DNA of 8,695 nucleotides from Methanotrichaceae archaeon (GTDB lineage: Archaea; Halobacteriota; Methanosarcinia; Methanotrichales; Methanotrichaceae). The stretch covers positions 714 through 9,408 of the forward strand of contig DUKF01000217.1 in the NCBI GenBank assembly GCA_013329455.1, read 5' to 3'. The translations under genes and the position numbers were made by a program. Below, piece after piece: positions 1-6,796 of the stretch (positions are counted from its first letter, which is position 1; each line of letters opens with the position of its first letter). A model generated the notes under the pieces. The model searched no databases. It had not been told where the DNA came from and saw nothing but the letters and a program-made list of their open reading frames with translations.

Positions 1-550
1 CCACGATATTTGCCAGAGTCTCGGCCCTGAAGTTTCTCATACTTTCGGTGGCGTTCCCGGTGAGGGAGAAGGCGGTTCTTATCTCGAAGACGTCGAGAGG
101 GTACTTGCCAGCGGAGTTACGCGAGTAGAACTTCGAAGACCCCTTCGTGATCATGTGGGGGGAGGCCCAGCTATTGGGGATCCGGACCAAGATGACGAAC
201 CTTCCACCTTCCAGGGGGACCGACCTCATCGATATTCCGGGGATTCGGGGGGCGATTCCCGTCTGGACCATGCTCTCAAGCCTCAGGATCTCCTTATCAG
301 GATCGATATCTGTAAGGCCGCAGATCCTCACCGGCACACCGTTCTCCTCTGCGATCCCGTAGACGAGGTGGCCTCCGGAGGCGTTGGCGAAGGACGAGAC
401 GTCCCGAAGGAACTCTTTTTTCTCCAGCACCGAGGGACCAGGGAGACGCCTCTTGTAGTCGATGAACTTGCTCTCCGGGACCTCATCTTCCATCAGGCTT
501 CGAATGTCTGCCTCTTCCAGGAGGTCGAGAGGTTTGTTGTTGAGGGACAT
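1..550 (-). CDS. AlbA_2 (Schlafen-type) domain protein, N-terminal part, cut by the left edge
   Basis: An open frame of 183 codons runs from ATG at 550 off the left edge with no stop, so the C-terminal part is outside the window. The N-terminal half reads as an AlbA_2 domain: E26-SKFIDYK-33, then FLRDVSSFANASGGHLVYGI at about 47-66, the family pattern of an acidic/lysine strand followed by an F-AN-GG-hhhGh core. A later strand with RNSAGKYPLDVFEIRTAF (144-161) also fits the family. Members are often putative transcriptional regulators or ATP-binding proteins with a C-terminal GHKL-like ATPase or helix-turn-helix domain; which C-terminus this one has cannot be seen. The ATG is preceded by AAAAGGTGCC, a Shine-Dalgarno match (AGGTG) only 2 bases from the start. 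It is transcribed divergently from the glucokinase gene. The domain call is fairly confident; the cellular role is unknown. Confidence 0.8.
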   Translation of the reverse strand, partial: MSLNNKPLDLLEEADIRSLMEDEVPESKFIDYKRRLPGPSVLEKKEFLRDVSSFANASGGHLVYGIAEENGVPVRICGLTDIDPDKEILRLESMVQTGIAPRIPGISMRSVPLEGGRFVILVRIPNSWASPHMITKGSSKFYSRNSAGKYPLDVFEIRTAFSLTGNATESMRNFRAETLANIV

Positions 551-599
551 GGCACCTTTTCTGAAATGAACCCCGAAGGATTTAGCGCTTGCGGATCTG

Positions 600-621
600 A
601 TTGATTCCGGGAAAAATCAAT
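600..621. promoter_or_regulatory. 7-base inverted repeat in the divergent intergenic region
   Basis: ATTGATT (600-606) and AATCAAT (615-621) form a perfect inverted repeat with an 8-base spacer. Its 22-base span, about two helical turns, would suit a dimeric DNA-binding protein. It lies about 50 bases upstream of the minus-strand AlbA_2 gene start and 128 bases upstream of the favoured glucokinase start. An operator role is inference; arms this short also occur by chance. I saw no convincing TATA box between these two divergent genes. Confidence 0.25.
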
Positions 622-749
622 GGGGGTCGGGACCGATCTCGCCCCGACGATCGCCCCAGATGCGTCACGCAGAGGGCGGATGGATCTCCGGAAGATTCTT
701 TGCGGCAGAAGACAAACCGAGAAAGAGCGACACCGGGACGGAAGAGAAG

Positions 750-1805
750 ATGAAGACGAAGACGAGAATCCACAAGCGAGAAATTGATAAGGGTGAGTAC
801 GACGGCTTCGTCCTCGGCGGAGACGTCGGCGGGACCCATACGAACATCGCCATCGCGGGCACAAAAGACGGAGAGACGACGCTTCTATACTCCGCCCACT
901 TCGAAAGCCAGAAGCTCGCATCCCTCGTTCCGGCGATAAGACAGGCCCTCGAATACGGGCGGGAGAGATACGGCATCGAGGTGGACCGGGGCATTGTGGG
1001 TGTCGCGGGAGCCGTGACGGATTGCAGACGTGCAAAGCTCACCAACCTTTCGTGGGAAGTCGACGCAGAAAAAATAAAAAGGGAAACTGGGCTTGGGGAG
1101 TTTCGTATAATGAACGACTTTCAGATCGTCGGGTACGGGATAGAGTCCCTGGTGGATGGCGACTTCTACCAGGCGAAAGGGGGCGAGTCGAGGCAGCACG
1201 AGACGCGAGCTGTTATCGGGGCAGGGACCGGTCTGGGAAAGTCGATCCTCGTATTTGACGGCAAGAGGCATGTCCCGATTCCCAGCGAGGGTGGACACGC
1301 GGACTTTCCGGCGATCGATCAGTTCGACCTCTTGCTGGCGGACTATATTCGAGGCGGGAGGGTGACCTCCGCAAGCTACGAAGATCTCCTATCGGGCCGG
1401 GGGATCGAGAGGATCTACGAGTTTCTGAGGGAAAAGCGCGGGAAGACGGAGAAGACCGAGGTGGTCGAAGGGGCCGAGGAGAGAGCTGCCTTGATATCGA
1501 AGTACAGAGGAACAGACCCGCTCTGCCGCGAGACCTTCAGGCAATATGCGAAATACTACGGAAGGTGCGCGAAAAATTTCGTTCTTGAGACCCTCGCCAC
1601 CGGCGGGCTCTACATCGCTGGCGGGATCGCCGCCAAGAATAGGGAGATCTTCGTCTCGCCCGAGTTTCTGGGCGAGTTTCTCAATACCGAAAAGCAACGG
1701 GGTCTGCTGGAGAAAACGCCCGTTTATGTCATCGTCAACTACGACGTGAGCCTTTACGGAGCCTGCAACGCCGCCGTCGCCTCCAACGATAAGTGTCTTT
1801 TATAA
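750..1805 (+). CDS. glk: Glucokinase, ATP-type Glk family
   Basis: Predicted ATP-dependent glucokinase (glucose to glucose 6-phosphate, cytoplasmic) of the Glk/PF02685 group in the ASKHA fold. Numbered from the start at 750 (351 residues), the motifs are: phosphate-1 loop GGDVGGTHTN near 23; GVAGAV near 84 and LTNLSW near 97; MNDF near 121, whose Asp is the expected catalytic base; phosphate-2 GAGTGLG near 157; EGGHADF near 180 with sugar-contacting Glu and His; SGRGIERIY near 215; and adenosine-site GGLYIAGGIAAKN near 285. The order is complete and the length is normal. The frame is also open from an ATG at 660, giving 381 residues, but those extra 30 residues match nothing in the family, put the phosphate-1 loop unusually far in, and have no Shine-Dalgarno sequence. 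The ATG at 750 has a weak one (GGAAGAG, 740-746). Sugar specificity cannot be proved from sequence. It converges on the radical SAM gene with a 10-base gap. Confidence 0.85.
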   Translation: MKTKTRIHKREIDKGEYDGFVLGGDVGGTHTNIAIAGTKDGETTLLYSAHFESQKLASLVPAIRQALEYGRERYGIEVDRGIVGVAGAVTDCRRAKLTNLSWEVDAEKIKRETGLGEFRIMNDFQIVGYGIESLVDGDFYQAKGGESRQHETRAVIGAGTGLGKSILVFDGKRHVPIPSEGGHADFPAIDQFDLLLADYIRGGRVTSASYEDLLSGRGIERIYEFLREKRGKTEKTEVVEGAEERAALISKYRGTDPLCRETFRQYAKYYGRCAKNFVLETLATGGLYIAGGIAAKNREIFVSPEFLGEFLNTEKQRGLLEKTPVYVIVNYDVSLYGACNAAVASNDKCLL

Positions 1806-1815
1806 ATTCGGTCCG

Positions 1816-3273
1816 TCAGGCGACCCCTTTGCATAGCTCTCCAGCCTCCAGGTCCTCTTTGAAGTAGTCGCGAGGCGTCTTCAGCCTCAGCATCAAGCCG
1901 AGCTTTCTTTTGGCGTAGAAGGGAGCAAGTCTCAAGGTCTCTTTTAGGAACCACTTCGGGTAGAGTCTCTTTATCTTGGTGTAGCGGAACCATTCGAGGT
2001 CGTAGTACCTGGCGTTCATCTCCCAGGTGATGTACTGGACCTCGTCTGAGGTGAGGTATTTTGTGTTGAGGTTGGCGTGAAGGCCATCGTAGAAACGATA
2101 GTCGTCGCAGGCGACTAGATCCATCTTCTCAAGCTCCTCTCGCATCTCGGTCTTGGGGTAAGGGGTGCTTATGTAGAATATCGGTATGTCAACTTTGAGC
2201 CTCCTTGCAAGCTCATAGTTCGACCACAGGTCGCTCTCGTCGTCCTCGGGGTTTCCGCCGATCAGCCCTGCCGAGACTATGATGTCGTTATCGTGCATGT
2301 ATTGAATCGCCTTGTCGGCGTTGTCCGACATCTTGCCCTTGCCCAGGAACTTCAAGTTCTCTTTGCTGGTGCTCTCGATCCCGAGGAAGACACCGTCAAA
2401 GCCCGCTTTCGCCATCTTCTCGACGAGCCTTCGGCTCGACCCGATCCCCCGGGCCGAGGCCTGGACCTTGTACTTGAGATGGTCGAGGCCCGCCTCGATG
2501 ATGGCGTCGCAGAGCCTCTCCATCCTCTTAACGTCCAGAGTCATGTTGTCGTCGGGAAAGAAGATCGATTCTGCGCCGTGGGCCTCGGCGTCCCTGATAT
2601 CCTCCAGGATCCGGTCGAACGGATATTTTCGAAAGGACTTTCCGTACATGTGCTGGATGGAGCAGAACTTGCAGCCGTTTGTGCAGCCCCGGCTCGTCTC
2701 GACGGAGTCGATTGGAATCCCGAAACTCTGAAAGCCGGTCGTGATCAGCCGAGAATCGCGGTTCGGCATCTTGATATCGGAGACGTCGAGGACAGGCCTT
2801 GGCGGATTGTGGACCATCTTGTCCCCTTTCCAGTAAGATAGGCCCTTCACATCGCCGAGGTCGCGACCCTCGTCGATCGCCTCGACGAGCTCACGAAAAG
2901 TCGCCTCACCCTCGCCCCGGACGATGTAGTCTGCAAGCCTCGCCTCGGGGCTTTCGGCGATCTCGTCGTAGTTCAGCGTCGGGTGGTAGCCGCCAAAGAC
3001 CGTCGCTGTGCCGCTCTCCTTCGCCATCTCGGCGAGAGGGATCATGGCGTGGTACTGAAAGCTCATGCAGCTGAGGCCAACGAGGTCGTACCCCCTTTTC
3101 AGCAAACCTTCGAGATATTCTCTGGGCTTTTTTACGGCATGAAGATCTGCGACGTCGACCTCGCAGATGTCGTCGATGTTTCCCGCGATCGAGACGAGTC
3201 CGTAGTTTGGAATCCTCGCTATCCGATCGAAGTCGGGCTGGACGATCGGAGAGGAGAGGAGTAGTACCTTCAT
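1816..3273 (-). CDS. B12-binding-domain radical SAM protein (second gene of the pair)
   Basis: A 485-residue cytoplasmic radical SAM enzyme. An N-terminal Rossmann-like cobalamin-binding domain (about 1-140) shows MKVLLLSSP, YDLVGLSCMS, TVFGGYHPT and the YIVRGEGE motif typical of BchE/HpnP/HpnJ-type enzymes. The core carries the [4Fe-4S]-coordinating CxxxCxxC as C197, C201 and C204 in SRGCTNGCKFC. FFPDDN near 238, FLGIES near 296 and LIGGNPEDD near 337 match later strands of the barrel. The last 60 residues are basic and aromatic (W429, Y432, K433 onward), perhaps for a lipid or large hydrophobic substrate; this is inference. The family does radical methylations, cyclisations and rearrangements, and the substrate here is not recognisable. 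The start is well supported: GAGGTGA lies 9 bases upstream. It is downstream of, and translationally linked to, a related gene, so the two are likely co-transcribed. Confidence 0.88.
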   Translation of the reverse strand: MKVLLLSSPIVQPDFDRIARIPNYGLVSIAGNIDDICEVDVADLHAVKKPREYLEGLLKRGYDLVGLSCMSFQYHAMIPLAEMAKESGTATVFGGYHPTLNYDEIAESPEARLADYIVRGEGEATFRELVEAIDEGRDLGDVKGLSYWKGDKMVHNPPRPVLDVSDIKMPNRDSRLITTGFQSFGIPIDSVETSRGCTNGCKFCSIQHMYGKSFRKYPFDRILEDIRDAEAHGAESIFFPDDNMTLDVKRMERLCDAIIEAGLDHLKYKVQASARGIGSSRRLVEKMAKAGFDGVFLGIESTSKENLKFLGKGKMSDNADKAIQYMHDNDIIVSAGLIGGNPEDDESDLWSNYELARRLKVDIPIFYISTPYPKTEMREELEKMDLVACDDYRFYDGLHANLNTKYLTSDEVQYITWEMNARYYDLEWFRYTKIKRLYPKWFLKETLRLAPFYAKRKLGLMLRLKTPRDYFKEDLEAGELCKGVA

Positions 3274-3332
3274 AATATCATCTCACCTCTGAGCTTCATC
3301 TCACCTGAAAGGTTCATCCCAGACATCCTCAT
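3270..3332 (-). CDS. Possible 20-codon coupled micro-ORF between the radical SAM genes
   Basis: On the minus strand an ATG at 3332-3330 overlaps the TGA of the upstream radical SAM gene (ATGA). It opens 20 codons (starting MRMSGMN, ending GEMIL) and stops at a TGA that overlaps the ATG of the downstream gene (again ATGA). GGT-GAG-ATG occurs twice in frame and yields repeated Gly-Glu-Met. Five of the 20 residues are Met. It resembles no peptide I know. The Shine-Dalgarno AGGTGA sits only one base before its ATG, which is too close for efficient initiation, but reinitiation by terminating ribosomes is possible. It may simply be a by-product of the repeated Shine-Dalgarno element. I am sure the ORF exists and unsure it is translated. 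Confidence 0.3.
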   Translation of the reverse strand: MRMSGMNLSGEMKLRGEMIL

Positions 3333-3339
3333 CTCACCT
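3278..3339 (-). repeat. Three exact copies of AGGTGAGATGA containing Shine-Dalgarno sites
   Basis: The coding-strand 11-mer AGGTGAGATGA occurs at 3329-3339, 3296-3306 and 3278-3288, with offsets of 33 and 18 bases, both multiples of three. Each copy contains AGGTGA, which matches the archaeal anti-Shine-Dalgarno sequence, and an ATG. The first copy also encodes the end of the upstream gene (GTG AGA TGA). The last copy is placed ideally, 9 bases before the ATG at 3273, and is probably the working ribosome binding site. The other two could hold ribosomes near the junction or be relics of local duplication. Confidence 0.7.
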
Positions 3340-4723
3340 CAGCCTCCAGGAACCAGGGCTTTTCGGGGTTGAAGTCGAACCTGTTCGCCCTGGAGACGTA
3401 GGATGCGACCTCCTTCATCCCGGAGATTCCGGCGTACCGGTAGGCGTTCGCCCAGACTCTGAAAGACGTCCGGATGGGAGTCGTCCGGTTGTAGACGCGC
3501 TTAAGAGACATGCTTAGAACCTCCTCCATCTCCTCGGGCGAGATGTTGGGGTGATCCCAGACTAAGTGCTTCATGTCAAACCTGTGCCAGTCCTTCTCGA
3601 AGATTCCGTACTTCTCGTCGAGCTCATCCCAGAGCTTCGTCTGGGGCAGAGGCGTCATGACGCAGATCTGTGTTATGTCGAGATTCAGGTTTGCGAGGTC
3701 CTTGATATCGTTCTTGAGAGAAGCTTTCGTGTCCGACGGAAAGCCGATCATGTAGTAGCCGACGGTTCCAAACCCATACTTTTGGAGGAGCCTGACGGTC
3801 TCAAGGACGTCTTCGGTCCCCTCCTTCTTGTTTATGTCGTCGAGCTTATCCTGATGGAGGTTCTCGATCCCGATGGCGGCCCCTGCAAACCCTTTGACGG
3901 TCCTGGGCTTCTTTCCGGTGGCCGGATCTGGCCTCGTTCTCATCTCAGCCCATTCCGGTATCTTCTTTCGCAGGTAGTCGGCTCTCGCCATGCAGCCCCA
4001 GACCATCTCGTACTCGTCGAGGAGGTCGACGACCTTGTCGGCGTGTTTCCTGCTCGCACCAAAGTTCTCGTCCTCGATCAAGACGACGTTGATCTCGTGA
4101 TCCTTGTAGTAGGAAATCACCCGCTCCAGGCTCTCCAGGGGGACGGGGTGAGGACGGTTACAGAACTTCGGCGTCTGGCAGAACTTGCAGCCAACGCCGC
4201 AGCCCCGGGTGGTGAACATGATCCCGTAGATGTTCAGCTTCTTGTTGAACGGGGTTCCAAGGTACTCGATCAATGGCGGGTGGAGGACGTCCTTTTGCTC
4301 GATCTTTCGGTCGAAGTATGGAGCGACAGCGCCCTCGGCGTACCCCTCGAAGATCTTGTCGAATTTGTCCTGGATCGAAGGAGTCAGAGCGCCGTAGTTT
4401 CCTGCCCAAAGCTCGTCGACTTTGCCGCTCGCCCTCGCGGCATCTACCATCTCCAAAATCTCGTGGGTCTCGTTCAGGTAGAAGGAGTAGCCGACGACGT
4501 CCCAGCCCTCTTCAAGCTTCTTTTTGTACTCCTCGAAGGTCGGGTACTCCAAAATCTCGATCTCAGGGATGTTCTGCTTGAGGAAACGAAGGCCGAAGGA
4601 CTGGAGCCGGGGCCAGTAGAACCGAAACCACTTGGAGCGCGCGTTAGATCCTATGTAATCGTAAGGAGCTGGATCGTTTTTGTAAACGGTGGTGAAGAGG
4701 ACTTTGGGAGGCATAATTGGCAT
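3329..4723 (-). CDS. B12-binding-domain radical SAM protein (first gene of the pair)
   Basis: A 464-residue radical SAM protein. The first 140 residues form a divergent cobalamin-binding-like domain (PKVLFTTVYKND, then WDVVGYSFYLNE near 74, ELWAGNYGALTP near 104, and FEGYAEGAV near 125 in the position of the usual 'GEGE' segment). The iron-sulfur motif is C175, C179 and C182 in TRGCGVGCKFC. Further barrel motifs are LIEDENFG near 215, AIGIEN near 283 and YYMIGFPSDT near 323. A basic, Pro-rich insert (about 262-278, RTRPDPATGKKP) precedes the AIGIEN strand and is unusual. The substrate is unknown. Two ATGs compete, at 4723 and three codons later at 4714; neither has a clear Shine-Dalgarno sequence, and 4723 is kept because it gives the longer frame. 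It is first in a two-gene unit with the next radical SAM gene, to which it is only about 30% similar by eye, so the pair is not a recent duplication. Confidence 0.87.
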   Translation of the reverse strand: MPIMPPKVLFTTVYKNDPAPYDYIGSNARSKWFRFYWPRLQSFGLRFLKQNIPEIEILEYPTFEEYKKKLEEGWDVVGYSFYLNETHEILEMVDAARASGKVDELWAGNYGALTPSIQDKFDKIFEGYAEGAVAPYFDRKIEQKDVLHPPLIEYLGTPFNKKLNIYGIMFTTRGCGVGCKFCQTPKFCNRPHPVPLESLERVISYYKDHEINVVLIEDENFGASRKHADKVVDLLDEYEMVWGCMARADYLRKKIPEWAEMRTRPDPATGKKPRTVKGFAGAAIGIENLHQDKLDDINKKEGTEDVLETVRLLQKYGFGTVGYYMIGFPSDTKASLKNDIKDLANLNLDITQICVMTPLPQTKLWDELDEKYGIFEKDWHRFDMKHLVWDHPNISPEEMEEVLSMSLKRVYNRTTPIRTSFRVWANAYRYAGISGMKEVASYVSRANRFDFNPEKPWFLEAEVR

Positions 4724-4775
4724 TTGCCCGCCGATCGAAGATTAACCTTACGATTCTGTTCCGTCACGCCCCAAT

Positions 4776-4785
4776 CTCTATAACG
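4776..4785 (-). promoter_or_regulatory. Possible TATA box for the radical SAM pair
   Basis: On the minus strand CGTTATAGAG lies 53 to 62 bases upstream of the ATG at 4723. With the usual archaeal spacing of about 25 bases it would place the transcript start near 4755, leaving an untranslated leader of about 30 bases. No clear initiator or purine-rich BRE supports it, so this is a weak call. Confidence 0.3.
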
Positions 4786-4900
4786 TACCAGATCCCTCGT
4801 TTGTGCTTCTGTCACCCCCTTTTCGCCCGATTCTCCTCATTTTTGGTCATCGTTGACCAGACCAGCACCTTCTTTCAATCTACGATCCGATCCGACGCAA

Positions 4901-4910
4901 ACCTATAAAC
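4901..4910 (+). promoter_or_regulatory. TATA box of the ABC exporter operon, likely leaderless
   Basis: ACCTATAAAC, with TATAAA at 4904-4909, is preceded by the purine-containing GACGCAA, a plausible BRE. The ATG at 4935 is about 28 bases from the box centre, almost where archaeal transcripts start. No Shine-Dalgarno sequence precedes that ATG (the bases before it read CATTCCCTTTC). Both facts point to a leaderless or nearly leaderless mRNA. Confidence 0.6.
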
Positions 4911-4934
4911 GCCCTCCATCAATCATTCCCTTTC

Positions 4935-5942
4935 ATGGAAGGGGCAGCGATCGCCACCAGCGGTCTCACCATGAGGTTCGACGACTTCACGGCCGTCGAA
5001 GGGGTCGATCTCCAGATAGAGAAAGGAGAGCTATTCGGCCTTCTGGGCCCGAACGGCGCGGGAAAGAGCACCATAATCAAGATGCTGACGACGATGCTCA
5101 GGCCGACGGCCGGAGGCGCTGTGGTCTGGGGCTACGACATCGCTCGTGAGAGGGACGCCGTTCGTAACTCCATCGGAGTCGTCTTCCAGGACCCGAGCGT
5201 CGACAGCCAGCTCACGGGCCGGGAGAACCTGGACTTTCACGGCAGGATGTACGGGATGGACAAGAAGACCCGCAAGGCCAGGGTCCACGAGGTCCTGGAG
5301 CTGGTGGACCTGACCGAAAAGGCCGAAGTCCTGATGGAGGACTACTCGGGCGGGATGCAAAGAAGGCTAGAGATCGCCCGTGGCCTGATGCACCACCCCC
5401 ACGTCCTCTTCTTGGACGAGCCGACCTTAGGCCTTGACGCCCAGACCCGGAGGTACATCTGGCAATACATCCAGAAGATGAACCAGGAGGAGGGCGTGAC
5501 CGTCGTTTTGACGACCCACTACATGGAGGAGGCCGACCACCTCTGCGAGAGGGTTGCGATCATCGACCAGGGCAAGATCGTCGCCCTCGACACCCCCGAG
5601 AACCTCAAAGACCTGATCGGCGCCGACATCATAACCCTGGAGGTGGACGACGGCGTCACTGATGAGCAGGTTCACGCCTTCTCGAAGTTCGATGGCGTTG
5701 AGGCGGTCGACCGGTCCGGCTCGACGATCAATCTGAGCGTCGACCACGGCGAGTCTCGAATCCCCGAGATCGTCCTCGGGGCCAGCAAAGCCGGGGTGAA
5801 GATAAGGTCAGTCAGCATGCACGAGCCAACCCTCGAAGACGTCTTCCTCAAATTCACGGGCAAAAAGATCAGAGAGTCCGAATCGAGCGGCGCGGGAATG
5901 ATGGCGGCGTTCCAGAGCAGGATGAGGACCAGGAGGCACTGA
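4935..5942 (+). CDS. ABC exporter ATP-binding protein, DrrA-like
   Basis: A 335-residue ATPase subunit of an ABC-2 type exporter, acting at the cytoplasmic face of the membrane. All motifs are intact: Walker A GPNGAGKST (38-46), Q-loop VVFQDPSVD (Q85), signature YSGGMQRR (137-144), Walker B HVLFLDEP (156-163), D-loop GLDAQ (166-170) and H-loop TTH with H195. The RENLDFHGRMYGM segment and the C-terminal regulatory region (about 230-306, DUF4162-like, ending EPTLEDVFLKFTGK) are typical of the DrrA daunorubicin-resistance and NodI group. A basic tail follows (RMRTRRH). The next gene starts one base after the stop and encodes the permease. The exported substrate (drug, lipid or polysaccharide) cannot be deduced; the DrrA name is a family label. 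The ATG at 4935 is supported by the promoter position. Confidence 0.93.
   Translation: MEGAAIATSGLTMRFDDFTAVEGVDLQIEKGELFGLLGPNGAGKSTIIKMLTTMLRPTAGGAVVWGYDIARERDAVRNSIGVVFQDPSVDSQLTGRENLDFHGRMYGMDKKTRKARVHEVLELVDLTEKAEVLMEDYSGGMQRRLEIARGLMHHPHVLFLDEPTLGLDAQTRRYIWQYIQKMNQEEGVTVVLTTHYMEEADHLCERVAIIDQGKIVALDTPENLKDLIGADIITLEVDDGVTDEQVHAFSKFDGVEAVDRSGSTINLSVDHGESRIPEIVLGASKAGVKIRSVSMHEPTLEDVFLKFTGKKIRESESSGAGMMAAFQSRMRTRRH
5931..5936 (+). promoter_or_regulatory. Shine-Dalgarno site of the permease gene
   Basis: AGGAGG lies 7 bases before the ATG at 5944, inside the last codons of the ATPase gene. It fixes the permease start and indicates translation of the second gene from the same mRNA, in contrast to the leaderless first gene. 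Confidence 0.7.
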
Positions 5943-5943
5943 T

Positions 5944-6714
5944 ATGGCAAGGATGAACATCTACGCGATCTACAGCCTGTGGCTGCGTGAGATGATCCGC
6001 TTCTTCAGGCTCAAGAGCAGGGTCTTTGGCTCTCTTGCCCCACCCTTCTTCTTCCTCGCCTTCCTGGGCTATGGGTTCAGGTCTGCAGCGATGTCCGAGA
6101 TCCCCCAGGAGGTTAACTACATCAGCTTCCTTGCGCCGGGGATCATCGGGATGACCCTCCTATTCTCATCGACCTTCGGGGGGCTCTCGATGCTTTGGGA
6201 CCGGGAGTTCGGCTTTCTCCGGGAGATCATGGTGGCACCTGTCTCCAGGATCTCGATAGTCATCGGCAGGACCGCTGGAGGCGTAACCACCGCCGTGATG
6301 CAGGGTCTGATCATCCTGATTCCAGGGATCGCCATGGGACTAAAAATATCCGGACTTGGCGGCTTTCTCTTGTCCCTGGTCTTCATGGTTCTGATCGCCA
6401 CCACCTTCAACAGCCTGGGCCTCGCCTTCGCCTCTAGGATGAAGGACATGTCGGGCTTCTCATTGATCATGAACTTCATGGTATTCCCACTCTTCCTCCT
6501 CTCAGGAGCGCTCTTCCCGATATCGAACCTCCCGGTCTGGCTGAGAAGCCTCTCTTACATCGACCCCCTCACCTACGGCGTCGACGGCCTCCGGGGGTCC
6601 CTGGTCGGTGTCAGCACATTTCCACTGGCCTTCGACCTTGCGGTCCTGGCGATATGCTGCGCTGGAGCCCTGGGCCTTGGTGCCTATCTATTCGAGATCA
6701 GCGACGTGGAATGA
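5944..6714 (+). CDS. ABC-2 type exporter permease, DrrB-like
   Basis: A 256-residue integral membrane protein of the ABC-2 family, the usual length for a DrrB/NodJ-type subunit. About six hydrophobic segments can be read: near 28-44, 60-82, 105-131, 138-162, 172-194 and 228-250. The N-terminus is a basic amphipathic stretch (WLREMIRFFRLKSR). Conserved family motifs are present: FLREIMVAPVSR (91-102), the coupling region facing the ATPase; LSGALFPISNLP (186-197) in the fifth membrane segment and following loop; and IDPLTYGVDGLRG (206-218). It follows the ATPase gene by one base and forms the exporter with it, presumably as a 2+2 complex. No substrate clue is visible. Confidence 0.92.
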   Translation: MARMNIYAIYSLWLREMIRFFRLKSRVFGSLAPPFFFLAFLGYGFRSAAMSEIPQEVNYISFLAPGIIGMTLLFSSTFGGLSMLWDREFGFLREIMVAPVSRISIVIGRTAGGVTTAVMQGLIILIPGIAMGLKISGLGGFLLSLVFMVLIATTFNSLGLAFASRMKDMSGFSLIMNFMVFPLFLLSGALFPISNLPVWLRSLSYIDPLTYGVDGLRGSLVGVSTFPLAFDLAVLAICCAGALGLGAYLFEISDVE

Positions 6715-6796
6715 TGCCTGCTCTGATTTTCTTGAAAGATCGAGAGCCGCATCCCCTTCCGGCTCTTCAACCGCTGTTCATTGGATCGGCCAGAGG

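Noticed and set aside
493..1035. Minus-strand open frame across the glucokinase start
   Set aside because: Arg/Ser-rich translation with no domain. It overlaps the start of the AlbA_2 gene and the well-supported glucokinase.
2293..2841. A 182-codon plus-strand open frame opposite the second radical SAM gene
   Set aside because: Same antisense shadow effect; no motif and no ribosome binding site.
1816..4723. Mmp10-type methyl-coenzyme M reductase methylase
   Set aside because: Both proteins have an N-terminal cobalamin-type domain followed by the radical SAM core, which does not match the Mmp10 arrangement, and no mcr genes are nearby.
3566..4783. A 405-codon open frame on the plus strand opposite the first radical SAM gene
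   Set aside because: It is antisense to a gene with clear catalytic motifs. Its Val/Asp/Leu-rich composition is what GTC/GAC/CTC-rich codons give when read backwards, and it has no recognisable domain.
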